Assembly: GCA_937967775.1 (NCBI GenBank)
Contig: CALCJH010000104.1
Location: 1-5,778 of the forward strand
DNA: 5,778 nucleotides
Direction: 5' to 3'
Source of the DNA: an uncultured bacterium
GTDB taxonomy: Bacteria > Armatimonadota > UBA5829 > DSUL01
How positions within the stretch are numbered: position 1 is the first letter of the stretch; each line of letters begins with the position of its first letter. The notes below the pieces were generated by a model, which was given only the letters and a program-made list of their open reading frames with translations, had not been told where the DNA came from and searched no databases. Of the stretch, positions 1 through 5,778 are shown one piece after another. A program made the position numbers and the translations under genes.

Positions 1-15
1 GGAGGGAAATCATCG

Positions 16-28
16 CTCCTGCAGGAGG
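16..28 (+). promoter_or_regulatory. Ribosome binding site inside a 12-base palindrome
   Basis: An AGGAGG Shine-Dalgarno core lies at 23-28, 13 bases before the ATG at 42, which is a rather long spacing. The core overlaps a perfect palindrome, CTCCTGCAGGAG, at 16-27. In RNA the first half could pair with the ribosome binding site and partly mask it, or the palindrome could be a dimer-binding operator. It may equally be chance, because any anti-Shine-Dalgarno-like sequence next to AGGAG gives such a palindrome. The upstream promoter lies outside the window. Confidence 0.5.
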
Positions 29-41
29 ATACCGATCTGCG

Positions 42-1187
42 ATGAATAGCCTGCGCATCGCGGCGGCGCTCTGCGCCGCCTGTCTGATCATTCCGGTCCC
101 TTCCATGGCCGCCGGCGGGCCGCCCATCTGTCCCCACGCCAACGAATGGACTCCTCAGGTGGCCGCCTGGGCGCGGGGAGCTCCCTGGATCAAGGTGCTG
201 TATGCTCACGTCATTGCGGCAGCGAAGGCCACAGGGGCCCGCGTGTTCTATCGCCCCTGGGACCAGCGCTCGGGCCCGGACGGCGATCCCGGGGTGGGGG
301 GCCGGAGAATGGCCCGCGAGGTGCTGGAGAACCTGTCCCGAATCCCTAGAGAGAGCTGGCCGGATGCCATCAGCTTCCAGAACGAGTTCAACGACGTCAG
401 CCCCGAGACCGCCAGAGCGTTTCTGGACTACTACGACACGCTGCGCGAGGGCGGATACCGGGGACTGATCATCTACGGCTCCTACGGACCCGGCGGCCCC
501 ACGGACATCACCGAGTGGGAACGCCCGCACATCCGCGCCTGCGTGGAGAAGGCGGACGGGATCGAGACTCACGAATACTGGGACCTCACCATCCGGCATT
601 ACGACACCTGGCTGGCGCACCGCCATGTCCGGATGATCGAACGGTATCCGTGGCTGGCAACGAAGCCCTGGTTCATCGGGGAGTTCGGGAGCGACGGCGT
701 AAACAAGGGAGAGGACCCGCAGAACCGCAGCGGCTGGCGCGACCGGGGAAAACTGACGGCGGAGGAGTACATCCGGCAGATCGAGACCTACCGGAAGGGC
801 GACCCCGCAACCGGCGTCGTGGCTCCCTCGCCGAACGTCATCGCCGTGTTCCTCTATCAGCAGGGCGCTGTCAGCGGCTGGGAGCACTGGGAAGTGCTGG
901 GGACACCGGTGGCAGACTACCTGAAAACCACCTGGAGGGGACTTCCCGCGCACATCCGCGGTCTGGCTCTGGATGCAGAGGGCCGTCCCTGGGCGGACGC
1001 GGTGGTCACGCTGTCTCCGGGCGGAATCACGGCAAGGACGGACTCACAGGGACGGTTCTGGTTCTTCAGTCTGGCGCCCGGCACTTACCGGGTGAGCATG
1101 ACCGTCAGTGGGGGAGCCCCGCTGCAGCGCAGCGTCACGCTCCGTGACGGGCGGATGTTCGAGCTGACACTGCGGCCGGGCCAGTGA
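42..1187 (+). CDS. Secreted clan GH-A-like glycoside hydrolase with C-terminal carboxypeptidase-regulatory-like domain
   Basis: The 381-residue protein starts with a signal peptide: a short basic n-region, a hydrophobic stretch at about 6-20, and an S-M-A cleavage site near residue 23. Residues ~30-300 look like a compact (beta/alpha)8 barrel of the clan GH-A kind. QNEF at 113-116 resembles the Asn-Glu acid/base at the end of strand 4 (Glu115), and IGEFG at 212-216 resembles the strand-7 nucleophile (Glu214). An aromatic HEYW at 177-180 and GWEHW at 279-283 could line the active site. Residues ~304-378 form a carboxypeptidase-regulatory-like beta-sandwich (internal TDSQGRF, then APGTYRV), often an accessory module in exported proteins. 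Function as a retaining glycosidase acting outside the cytoplasm is inferred from the two glutamates; the GH family and substrate are not recognisable. The barrel is short for the clan, so a non-enzymatic glycan-binding role is possible. The next gene downstream is broken. Confidence 0.7.
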   Translation: MNSLRIAAALCAACLIIPVPSMAAGGPPICPHANEWTPQVAAWARGAPWIKVLYAHVIAAAKATGARVFYRPWDQRSGPDGDPGVGGRRMAREVLENLSRIPRESWPDAISFQNEFNDVSPETARAFLDYYDTLREGGYRGLIIYGSYGPGGPTDITEWERPHIRACVEKADGIETHEYWDLTIRHYDTWLAHRHVRMIERYPWLATKPWFIGEFGSDGVNKGEDPQNRSGWRDRGKLTAEEYIRQIETYRKGDPATGVVAPSPNVIAVFLYQQGAVSGWEHWEVLGTPVADYLKTTWRGLPAHIRGLALDAEGRPWADAVVTLSPGGITARTDSQGRFWFFSLAPGTYRVSMTVSGGAPLQRSVTLRDGRMFELTLRPGQ

Positions 1188-1329
1188 GCCACGCATTTCG
1201 GGAGAAAGAAAAAGGGCAAATGGTGGCACCCATCCGGGCGGCGCTCCTTATGGAGCCGCGTTCGTTCTGACAACAGGCGCTTTGCCTGCAGCGGGCGGCA
1301 CGCTTGCGCCGGAGGAAGCGGCATGCTGA
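1188..1329 (+). other. Intergenic region with possible RNA secondary structure
   Basis: No gene is supported here. An ATG at 1220 opens only 16 codons before a stop. In the frame that later reads the GH20-like remnant, the stretch stays open up to a TGA at 1327-1329, so the original 5' end of the broken gene may lie here, but I see no convincing signal peptide. Several segments can pair: GGCAAA 1215-1220 with TTTGCC 1281-1286, enclosing a hairpin GCGG/CCGC plus CTCC/GGAG (1238-1259, TTAT loop), and CTG/CAG at 1267-1276. TGCC 1283-1286 could instead pair with GGCA 1297-1300. No known riboswitch core was recognised, there is no T-run terminator, and short pairings are expected in GC-rich DNA. 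Confidence 0.25.
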
Positions 1330-2186
1330 AAGCTCTACCTGACACCCTTGCCTAAGAAGGTGGAGATCACCGGATCCTGTACCGTGGAGCGCGGCTCCGT
1401 GGAGCTTCGCGCGCCCGTAGAAGGCGACGCAGTTTGTCTACGGCCGGATGAAGGAGTTTCCGGAAAAAGGGTTGTCCGGCCTGATCGGCTACGCCACCCC
1501 CCGGGGTGCAGTACTCGTATTTTAACGGGGAGGCCGCGGCCGAACGGGGCTGGAATCTAAACGGACGCACACCCCGTGAGTTCGCCCTCTTCTGGGCGGT
1601 GCGGCAGGGTCTGAAAGACCCCGATAAGTTCGCGGAGTGGTGCGTGACGCTCGGCGAGGCGTCCTGGGAGGTCTGCGGCTCGGACTGGCCCGCAGGCAAG
1701 CAGCGGAGCATTCCGGGCAAGTCAGCGGAGCGGCTGCTGAAAGGAACGCTTCCTCCGCCCGGGTCCGTACCCTGGGACGCATTCCGGCTGCCGTGGGGCG
1801 ACATCAAGAGCGCGAATCGCCTGGAAGAGAACCTGACAAACGCCGGGAGAGCGGTCCGTCCGGCCCGCGAGGTGGGGCGGCCGGGGTTCTATTTCGAAAG
1901 CCTGTACATCCAGGGACATCTGCCGGCGCTGAAGGCGCTTTACGAACTGCGCTCCCTGGTGCGGGACGGACGGGTAGAGCCGGTCCGGCGCGACGAAGCT
2001 CGCCGGTGGTTCCGGGATAGATCCGGGGGCCTGGAACAGGCCGCCGACGTCCTCCCTCGCTGGGAGGCCACCGTCTACATCTTCCCCGGAGACGTTCTGT
2101 TCACGGAAAAGCCCGTGAACATCATCCAGGGCACGATATCGGGGATGAAGGACGTTGCAGGCCGGGTGGGTTGTCCGGTGGACTGA
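1330..2186 (+). pseudogene. Decayed GH20-like glycoside hydrolase remnant (internal deletion plus frameshifts)
   Basis: Three coding-like segments lie in different frames. Segment 1 (1330-~1426) follows an in-frame TGA at 1327 and reads KLYLTPLPKKVEITG, resembling the start of a GH20-type N-terminal (zincin-like fold) domain. Segment 2 (~1427-1505) reads QFVYGRMKEF through GLIGYATPR, with G or C at the third position of 21 of 25 codons; a TAG at 1418-1420 blocks it upstream. Segment 3 (1506-2186) is open for 226 codons from a GTG and contains WNLNGRTPREFALFWAVR and a following FAEWCVTLGEASWEV, which I associate with the C-terminal part of large GH20-like hydrolases. Segments 2 and 3 join smoothly if one base is removed from the C6G4 run at 1497-1506. 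Most of the catalytic barrel seems missing between segments 1 and 2. The alternative is a short intact hypothetical gene from GTG 1506, but no ribosome binding site precedes it. The family assignment is from memory of motifs, and is moderate only. Confidence 0.55.
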
Positions 2187-2201
2187 CCTGGGCCCTCGCG
2201 C

Positions 2202-3785
2202 CTAATCTTCGTCCCCCGCCTCGGCAAGCCCCGGATACAGGAACGCATCCCCGTCCACGCGCTCGCCGCGGAAGAGATACTGCACCGGCCCCCTGCCCAG
2301 ATGCCGGATGCGGGGCGGGCGGGAGCTCAGGTCTTCCTCCTGCAGCCAGGCGATGTCGTCCCAGCTGAGTCCCTGCCGGGCGGCGGCCTCCAGATCGGCC
2401 AGTGGACAGTCCGGAGGCGGCGGGCCGCACTCCAGAAGGTCCGTCGTCTCCTCCGGGTCGGAGAGCATGTCGAACAGCCGCGGCGGGGCCTCAGGGAACT
2501 CAACATACTTCCAGCGATCGTCCCTTGCCATGCGGAACGCGGTCTGCTTCAACGGAGTAAGCAGCTCCGAGCGCGCGAACCGGCGGCTGCAGGCGGCAGG
2601 ATCTCCGCCCAGCAGAGGAATGAGGCTCACACCGTCCAGAGCGTCCGGGACGGGAGCTCCGGCAAGCTCGCACAGGGTGGGGAAAAGATCCGTAAGCTCC
2701 ACCGGCCGCGAGACGCGAACCCCGGCGGGGATGTCCGGGCCACAGATCATCAGCGGCACACGGGCGGAGGCATCGTAATATGTCCGCTTGCACCAGAGTC
2801 CCTTCTCCGCGCACATGTCGCCGTGATCGCTCAGATAGATTATGTAGGTGTTCTCCAGCAGCCCGGCCTTTTGCAGGCCATCCAGCAGCTCGCCGATGCA
2901 GTCGTCCACATAGTCAACGCAGGCATAGTAGGCCGCCAGCGCCCGGATGTGATCCTCCTCCGGAAAGTCCAGCAGATGAAAGTCCTCCACGATGTAGCGG
3001 TCGTGGGGATGCAGGCAATCCGGGTATCCGGCCGGCCTCGGAGGCAGGCCGGTCACCTCCCGGGCGGCCCGGCGGAAGTAGCGGCCGGGTGCGGTCAAAG
3101 GGAAGTGAGGGCGGCCGTATCCGGCCACCAGCAGCCACGGCCGGTCCGGCGCGGTGTCTGCGTGCTCCAGGAGGAACGCCAGCGACTCGCGGGTGACGTT
3201 GGCGTCAGCCAGCAGACTCTCGGGGATCTCCGTCTCGCCCGCCCAGGGGAAGCGTCCCACGGCGTGATTGCACCAGCGGCCGTCCCAGGTCTCCACCGGA
3301 TCGGGCTGATGGAAGCAGAAGCGGTCCACGCAAAGGTCCCCGTAGGGACGATGCTGGAAACCGCCCATCCAGCGCGGACCGGCCAGATGCATCTTACCGA
3401 CCAGCGCCGTCGTGTAGCCGTGATTGCCCAGATGCTCCGCGAACGTGATGTGCTCCGGGCCGAGCTCGCAGCTGTTGTTCCAGGCTTTCAGCGCACCCAC
3501 ATACCGGCCGGTCAGCATGGAGAGCCGGCTGGGAACGCAGAGGGGAGACTGACAGTAGGCAGCATCGAAGATCGTGGAGCGCTCCGCCAGAGTGTCCAGC
3601 GCCTGAGTGCGCGCAAGAGAATCCCCGGCGTATCCGGCGATCTTCGGGTTGTGCTGGTCGGTCTGGATGATGAGAAAGTTCGGACGTCTCAATGCGCGGA
3701 TCTCTCCTGCTGTCTTCTGCAGAATGCGGCAGGGGACCCCTGTTTTCCTGCCAGGCGAAGGGGCTTCGGCCGATTCACTCATCAT
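2202..3785 (-). CDS. S1-family sulfatase (arylsulfatase / choline-sulfatase-like), no signal peptide
   Basis: From the chosen start this is a 527-residue sulfatase of the alkaline-phosphatase superfamily, hydrolysing a sulfate ester with a formylglycine nucleophile. Visible landmarks: TDQH at ~42-45 (Asp-Gln metal ligands), CVPSR at 83-87 (Cys83 to be converted to formylglycine), GKMH at 130-133, a RPHFP segment with His227, and SDHGD at 319-323 (metal ligands), followed by KGLW and a second Lys at 333. The C-terminal subdomain has the usual RWKYVEF strand and LFDMLSDPEE. The open frame runs 25 codons further to 3860, but ATG 3785 (a tandem MM) is preferred: GGTGG lies six bases upstream and the longer version would overlap the divergent neighbour's start. 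About 27 polar residues precede the first strand and no signal peptide is visible, so a cytoplasmic location is likely. The substrate is unknown. Its stop lies 15 bases from that of the convergent remnant. Confidence 0.9.
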   Translation of the reverse strand: MMSESAEAPSPGRKTGVPCRILQKTAGEIRALRRPNFLIIQTDQHNPKIAGYAGDSLARTQALDTLAERSTIFDAAYCQSPLCVPSRLSMLTGRYVGALKAWNNSCELGPEHITFAEHLGNHGYTTALVGKMHLAGPRWMGGFQHRPYGDLCVDRFCFHQPDPVETWDGRWCNHAVGRFPWAGETEIPESLLADANVTRESLAFLLEHADTAPDRPWLLVAGYGRPHFPLTAPGRYFRRAAREVTGLPPRPAGYPDCLHPHDRYIVEDFHLLDFPEEDHIRALAAYYACVDYVDDCIGELLDGLQKAGLLENTYIIYLSDHGDMCAEKGLWCKRTYYDASARVPLMICGPDIPAGVRVSRPVELTDLFPTLCELAGAPVPDALDGVSLIPLLGGDPAACSRRFARSELLTPLKQTAFRMARDDRWKYVEFPEAPPRLFDMLSDPEETTDLLECGPPPPDCPLADLEAAARQGLSWDDIAWLQEEDLSSRPPRIRHLGRGPVQYLFRGERVDGDAFLYPGLAEAGDED

Positions 3786-3858
3786 ATTATCCCACCTTTC
3801 GGCCCACAAGGCAGGAGGGCTTCCGTCCCGAAACGAAAGATAACAGCGGGAGATTGCC
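3786..3858. promoter_or_regulatory. Divergent intergenic region between two sulfatase genes
   Basis: These 73 bases separate the start codons of the minus-strand sulfatase (ATG at 3785) and the plus-strand sulfatase (ATG at 3859), so promoters for both directions must lie here or inside the genes. Ribosome binding sites are visible at both edges: on the minus strand AAAGGTGGG at 3799-3791, with GGTGG six bases before the ATG, and on the plus strand GGGAG at 3848-3852, six bases before the ATG. I found no convincing -35/-10 pair or clear operator palindrome. A shared regulatory region with co-regulation of the two sulfatases is an inference from the geometry. Confidence 0.5.
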
Positions 3859-5331
3859 ATGCCCGGGAGCGCGCGACGATGGAACCTGTTGATCCTGTGT
3901 CCGGACCAGCTCCGGGCGGACCATCTGGGTTGCTACGGGCACCCGTGCATCGGGACGTCCCGGCTTGATGCCCTGGCCGCCCAGGGAGTCCTGCTGGAGC
4001 GCGCCTACTGCGCCGCCCCGCTCTGCGGCCCCAGCCGCATCAGCTTCGTCACCAGCACGCGACTCTCCGAGCACAACCACCGCAACTACGGGTCCACGGT
4101 GGACTTCGGCGTCCCCAACCTGGTGCGCAGCCTGAAAGAGGCCGACTACCGGATGGCGATGTTCGGAAAGAACCACTGCTTCGAGCAGGACCAGCTCCCC
4201 GGGATCTGGGACGAGCTGGACGAGATCTGTCAGGGCAACTACGACAGCCATCCGCTCTACCGCCACTCTTTCGATGCTTTCCCGATGGACCCGGAGAGTC
4301 CGTTCGCCTCGGATGCCCGCATCACACAGGAGGCTGTGGAGTTCATCAGCCGCCACCGCGGCGGCGAGCCGTGGCTGTGCTGGGTGAACTGGCAGAGCCC
4401 GCACCCGGCGTTCACCTGCCCGGAGCCGTTCTTCTCCCTGTTCAGCCCCGATGAGATGACGCTGCCGGAAGGCTACCGGAACCCGGCCTCCGCCAAGCCC
4501 CGGCGCGTGCTGAACTGGCGTATCTCCAGCGAGGCGCAGGATGCCTCGGACGAGGACATCCGCCGCGCCATCGCGGCCTATATGGGACAGGTGCGCTGGG
4601 TGGATCATATGGCCGGCCAGATTTTGGACGCCCTCTCGAAATCCGGGCAGGATGGCTCCACGCTAGTGGTCTTCTTTGCGGACCACGGCGAGCTTCTGGG
4701 AGACCATGGATGCTTCCACAAGATCCCGGTCTTCTATGAGTGCCTCACACGCATCCCCGTCATCCTCCGGCATCCAGACGGTCTGTATCGCGGACGGTTC
4801 CGGGGACTGGTGGAGGAGGTTGACCTAGCGCCGACGCTGCTGGAGGCATGCGGCCTCCATGTCCCGATGGCCTTCACCGGAGAAAGCCTGCACGAGCGTC
4901 TGATTTCACAGCGGATGGACGCCTCCGACGGACGGTCAACTGCGCTGGTAGAGGCCGGGATCAAGGCCCCCACGTGGCCGGAACCCTGGCCGGAACCCCA
5001 GAAAGCTCCCTTCCCGCCGCACAGCTTCGGACCAGGGGCGATGATCACGGACGGCAGATACAAGCTGAGCCTGTACCACGATGACATGCCCGAGCTTTAC
5101 GACCTGCAAACCGACCCGAAGGAGCTGAACAACCGGTTCGAGGATCCCTTGCTGAAAGATGTGAGGGATCGTCTGACCCTGGAGCTCTGCCGCCGGTTGC
5201 TGGGAGCCGGCGTTCGCGATGCCCGGGTGATATGCTGGCCGGAAGGGCCGGATCCGCGCGATGCTCCGGTGGAGACCGCCGTCCTGAGAGAACGTCTGCG
5301 CCGCCTGGAGGAGCAAGGCGATGCCTGCTGA
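3859..5331 (+). CDS. S1-family sulfatase with atypical active-site surroundings, no signal peptide
   Basis: A complete 490-residue sulfatase. CPDQ at 14-17 supplies the first metal ligands (Asp16, Gln17). CGPSR at 56-60 is the formylglycine motif (Cys56). FGKNH at 102-106 carries the usual Lys104 and His106, SPHP has His182, and ADHGE at 274-278 supplies Asp275/His276, followed by HK at 287-288. The C-terminal subdomain has DGRYKLSLY and LYDLQTDPKE, as in arylsulfatases. Oddities: the segment after the motif reads FVTSTR where most relatives have TGR or TGxYP, and the next signature reads ADYRMAMFGK where AGYRTxxxGK is usual. Both suggest a divergent subfamily. No signal peptide precedes the first strand (WNLLILCPDQ), so action in the cytoplasm is likely. 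ATG 3859 is supported by GGGAG six bases upstream. The gene overlaps the next sulfatase by 11 bases, which indicates one operon and translational coupling. The substrate is not predictable from the sequence; a phosphonate or phosphate ester target is less likely. Confidence 0.92.
   Translation: MPGSARRWNLLILCPDQLRADHLGCYGHPCIGTSRLDALAAQGVLLERAYCAAPLCGPSRISFVTSTRLSEHNHRNYGSTVDFGVPNLVRSLKEADYRMAMFGKNHCFEQDQLPGIWDELDEICQGNYDSHPLYRHSFDAFPMDPESPFASDARITQEAVEFISRHRGGEPWLCWVNWQSPHPAFTCPEPFFSLFSPDEMTLPEGYRNPASAKPRRVLNWRISSEAQDASDEDIRRAIAAYMGQVRWVDHMAGQILDALSKSGQDGSTLVVFFADHGELLGDHGCFHKIPVFYECLTRIPVILRHPDGLYRGRFRGLVEEVDLAPTLLEACGLHVPMAFTGESLHERLISQRMDASDGRSTALVEAGIKAPTWPEPWPEPQKAPFPPHSFGPGAMITDGRYKLSLYHDDMPELYDLQTDPKELNNRFEDPLLKDVRDRLTLELCRRLLGAGVRDARVICWPEGPDPRDAPVETAVLRERLRRLEEQGDAC
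5307..5313 (+). promoter_or_regulatory. Ribosome binding site deciding the start of the third sulfatase
   Basis: GGAGGAG lies inside the last codons of the preceding sulfatase gene, seven bases before the ATG at 5321. It is the strongest Shine-Dalgarno match with ideal spacing in the window and fixes the overlapping start of the third sulfatase. The 11-base overlap makes coupled translation of the two genes plausible. Confidence 0.75.
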
Positions 5332-5778
5332 CATTCTGGTGTTGATGACCGACCAGCACCGGGCAGACTGGGTGGGCGCGCTGGGCGCAACCCACGTCCG
5401 CACGCCTACTCTGGATACCCTGGCCGCCCAGGGGACGGTCCTCACACGGTGCTATACCCCGTCCCCTCTGTGCATGCCCGCGCGGGCGTCCTTCGTCACC
5501 GGGATGTATCCGCACAACCACGGGATGTGGGATAACGTTGGCCGCATTCCCGATCCGCGGGACAGCATCGTGCACCGCCTTAAGGAGGCCGGATACCGCA
5601 CCTGTCACGTGGGCAAAAGCCACCTGCATCCCCACGGGGATGGACGGGATCTGCGGGAGGAAGAACCGTTTATGCGGGCGCTAGGATGGGACGACATCCT
5701 GGAGTGCACCGGGCCGCTCTCCACGCAGACCACCACCTCCATTTTGACTGACTGGATGAAGGAGCAGGGGGTCTACGA
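5321..5778 (+). CDS. S1-family sulfatase, N-terminal part (cut by window end)
   Basis: The first 152 residues of a third sulfatase, open to the window edge; typical relatives are about 450-520 residues, so roughly one third is present. It begins directly with the first core strand, ILVLMTDQHRADWVG, giving metal ligands Asp11 and Gln12 and leaving no room for a signal peptide. The formylglycine motif is CMPAR at 51-55 (Cys51), the CxPAR variant, followed by a standard FVTGMYPHNHG. GYRTCHVGKSHLHPHG at 91-106 holds the conserved Lys99 and His101. The remaining metal ligands (the DHGD region) and the C-terminal subdomain lie beyond the window. It overlaps the preceding sulfatase gene by 11 bases in another frame and has a strong ribosome binding site, so the two are almost certainly cotranscribed. 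The TDQHRADWxG start resembles choline-sulfatase-like and related S1 sulfatases; specificity is unknown. Confidence 0.92.
   Translation, partial: MPADILVLMTDQHRADWVGALGATHVRTPTLDTLAAQGTVLTRCYTPSPLCMPARASFVTGMYPHNHGMWDNVGRIPDPRDSIVHRLKEAGYRTCHVGKSHLHPHGDGRDLREEEPFMRALGWDDILECTGPLSTQTTTSILTDWMKEQGVY

Noticed and set aside
1201..1300. A cyclic-di-GMP-like riboswitch suggested by AGGGCAAA
   Set aside because: Only the short AGGGCAAA string matches; the rest of the conserved core (including a GACGCAAAGCC-like segment and tetraloop receptor) is absent.
1348..1560. A 70-codon plus-strand frame starting at TTG 1348, as an independent small gene
   Set aside because: Only its first part (to about 1426) looks coding and it continues the upstream frame after a stop; the rest becomes a Pro/Arg-rich out-of-frame reading of the remnant. 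Better treated as part of the pseudogene.
1367..1807. A 146-codon minus-strand frame
   Set aside because: Antisense to the better-supported plus-strand remnant, with a Ser/Arg/Pro-rich translation lacking any recognisable domain.
2187..2201. A terminator between the convergent remnant and sulfatase genes
   Set aside because: Only 15 bases separate the stop codons and I found no strong hairpin followed by a T-run on either strand.
2301..3968. A 555-codon open frame on the plus strand opposite the first sulfatase
   Set aside because: Shadow of the sulfatase on the other strand. Its translation shows no recognisable motif, whereas the minus-strand product has every sulfatase landmark; long antisense frames are normal in GC-rich genes.
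3787..4608. A 273-codon open frame on the minus strand opposite the second sulfatase
   Set aside because: Low-complexity Ala/Val/Arg-rich translation with no motif; fully explained by the codon bias of the plus-strand sulfatase.
5045..5635. A 196-codon minus-strand frame across the junction of the second and third sulfatases
   Set aside because: Runs antisense to two genes with clear catalytic motifs and shows no family features of its own.

Overview
The window is GC-rich and densely coding, with strong G/C preference at third codon positions. It reads as part of a carbohydrate (probably sulfated-glycan) utilisation region of a GC-rich bacterium. The gene content (several S1-type sulfatases beside a secreted glycosidase-like protein and a GH20-like remnant) resembles Planctomycetota, Armatimonadota or related MAGs, but nothing in the sequence fixes the phylum. 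There are no RNA genes, insertion sequences, CRISPR arrays or phage genes that I can support.

Layout. (1) 42-1187, plus strand: a secreted clan GH-A-like (beta/alpha)8 protein with two candidate catalytic glutamates and a C-terminal carboxypeptidase-regulatory-like beta-sandwich. (2) 1188-1329: non-coding, with some pairable segments but no confident element. (3) About 1330-2186, plus strand: what looks like a broken gene. An N-terminal piece resembling the start of a GH20-type domain is joined, after an apparent internal deletion and in a shifted frame, to the C-terminal part of a large glycosidase-like protein, with a further frameshift at a C6G4 run. (4) 2202-3785, minus strand: a complete sulfatase, convergent with the remnant (15-base gap). 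(5) 3786-3858: a short divergent intergenic region. (6) 3859-5331, plus strand: a second complete sulfatase. (7) 5321 to the window end, plus strand: a third sulfatase, overlapping the second by 11 bases and cut by the window edge.

How they may work together. The exported glycosidase-like protein could act on an extracellular polymer. The three sulfatases all keep the Cys-X-Pro-Ser/Ala-Arg formylglycine motif but lack visible signal peptides, so they would remove sulfate from imported oligosaccharides in the cytoplasm once a formylglycine-generating enzyme (not in this window) has matured them. Their active-site neighbourhoods differ, which suggests different sulfate positions or sugars rather than recent duplication. 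The substrate cannot be read from the sequence. I did not find a previously undescribed system here; the most notable points are the decayed GH20-like gene and the cluster of divergent, apparently cytosolic sulfatases.
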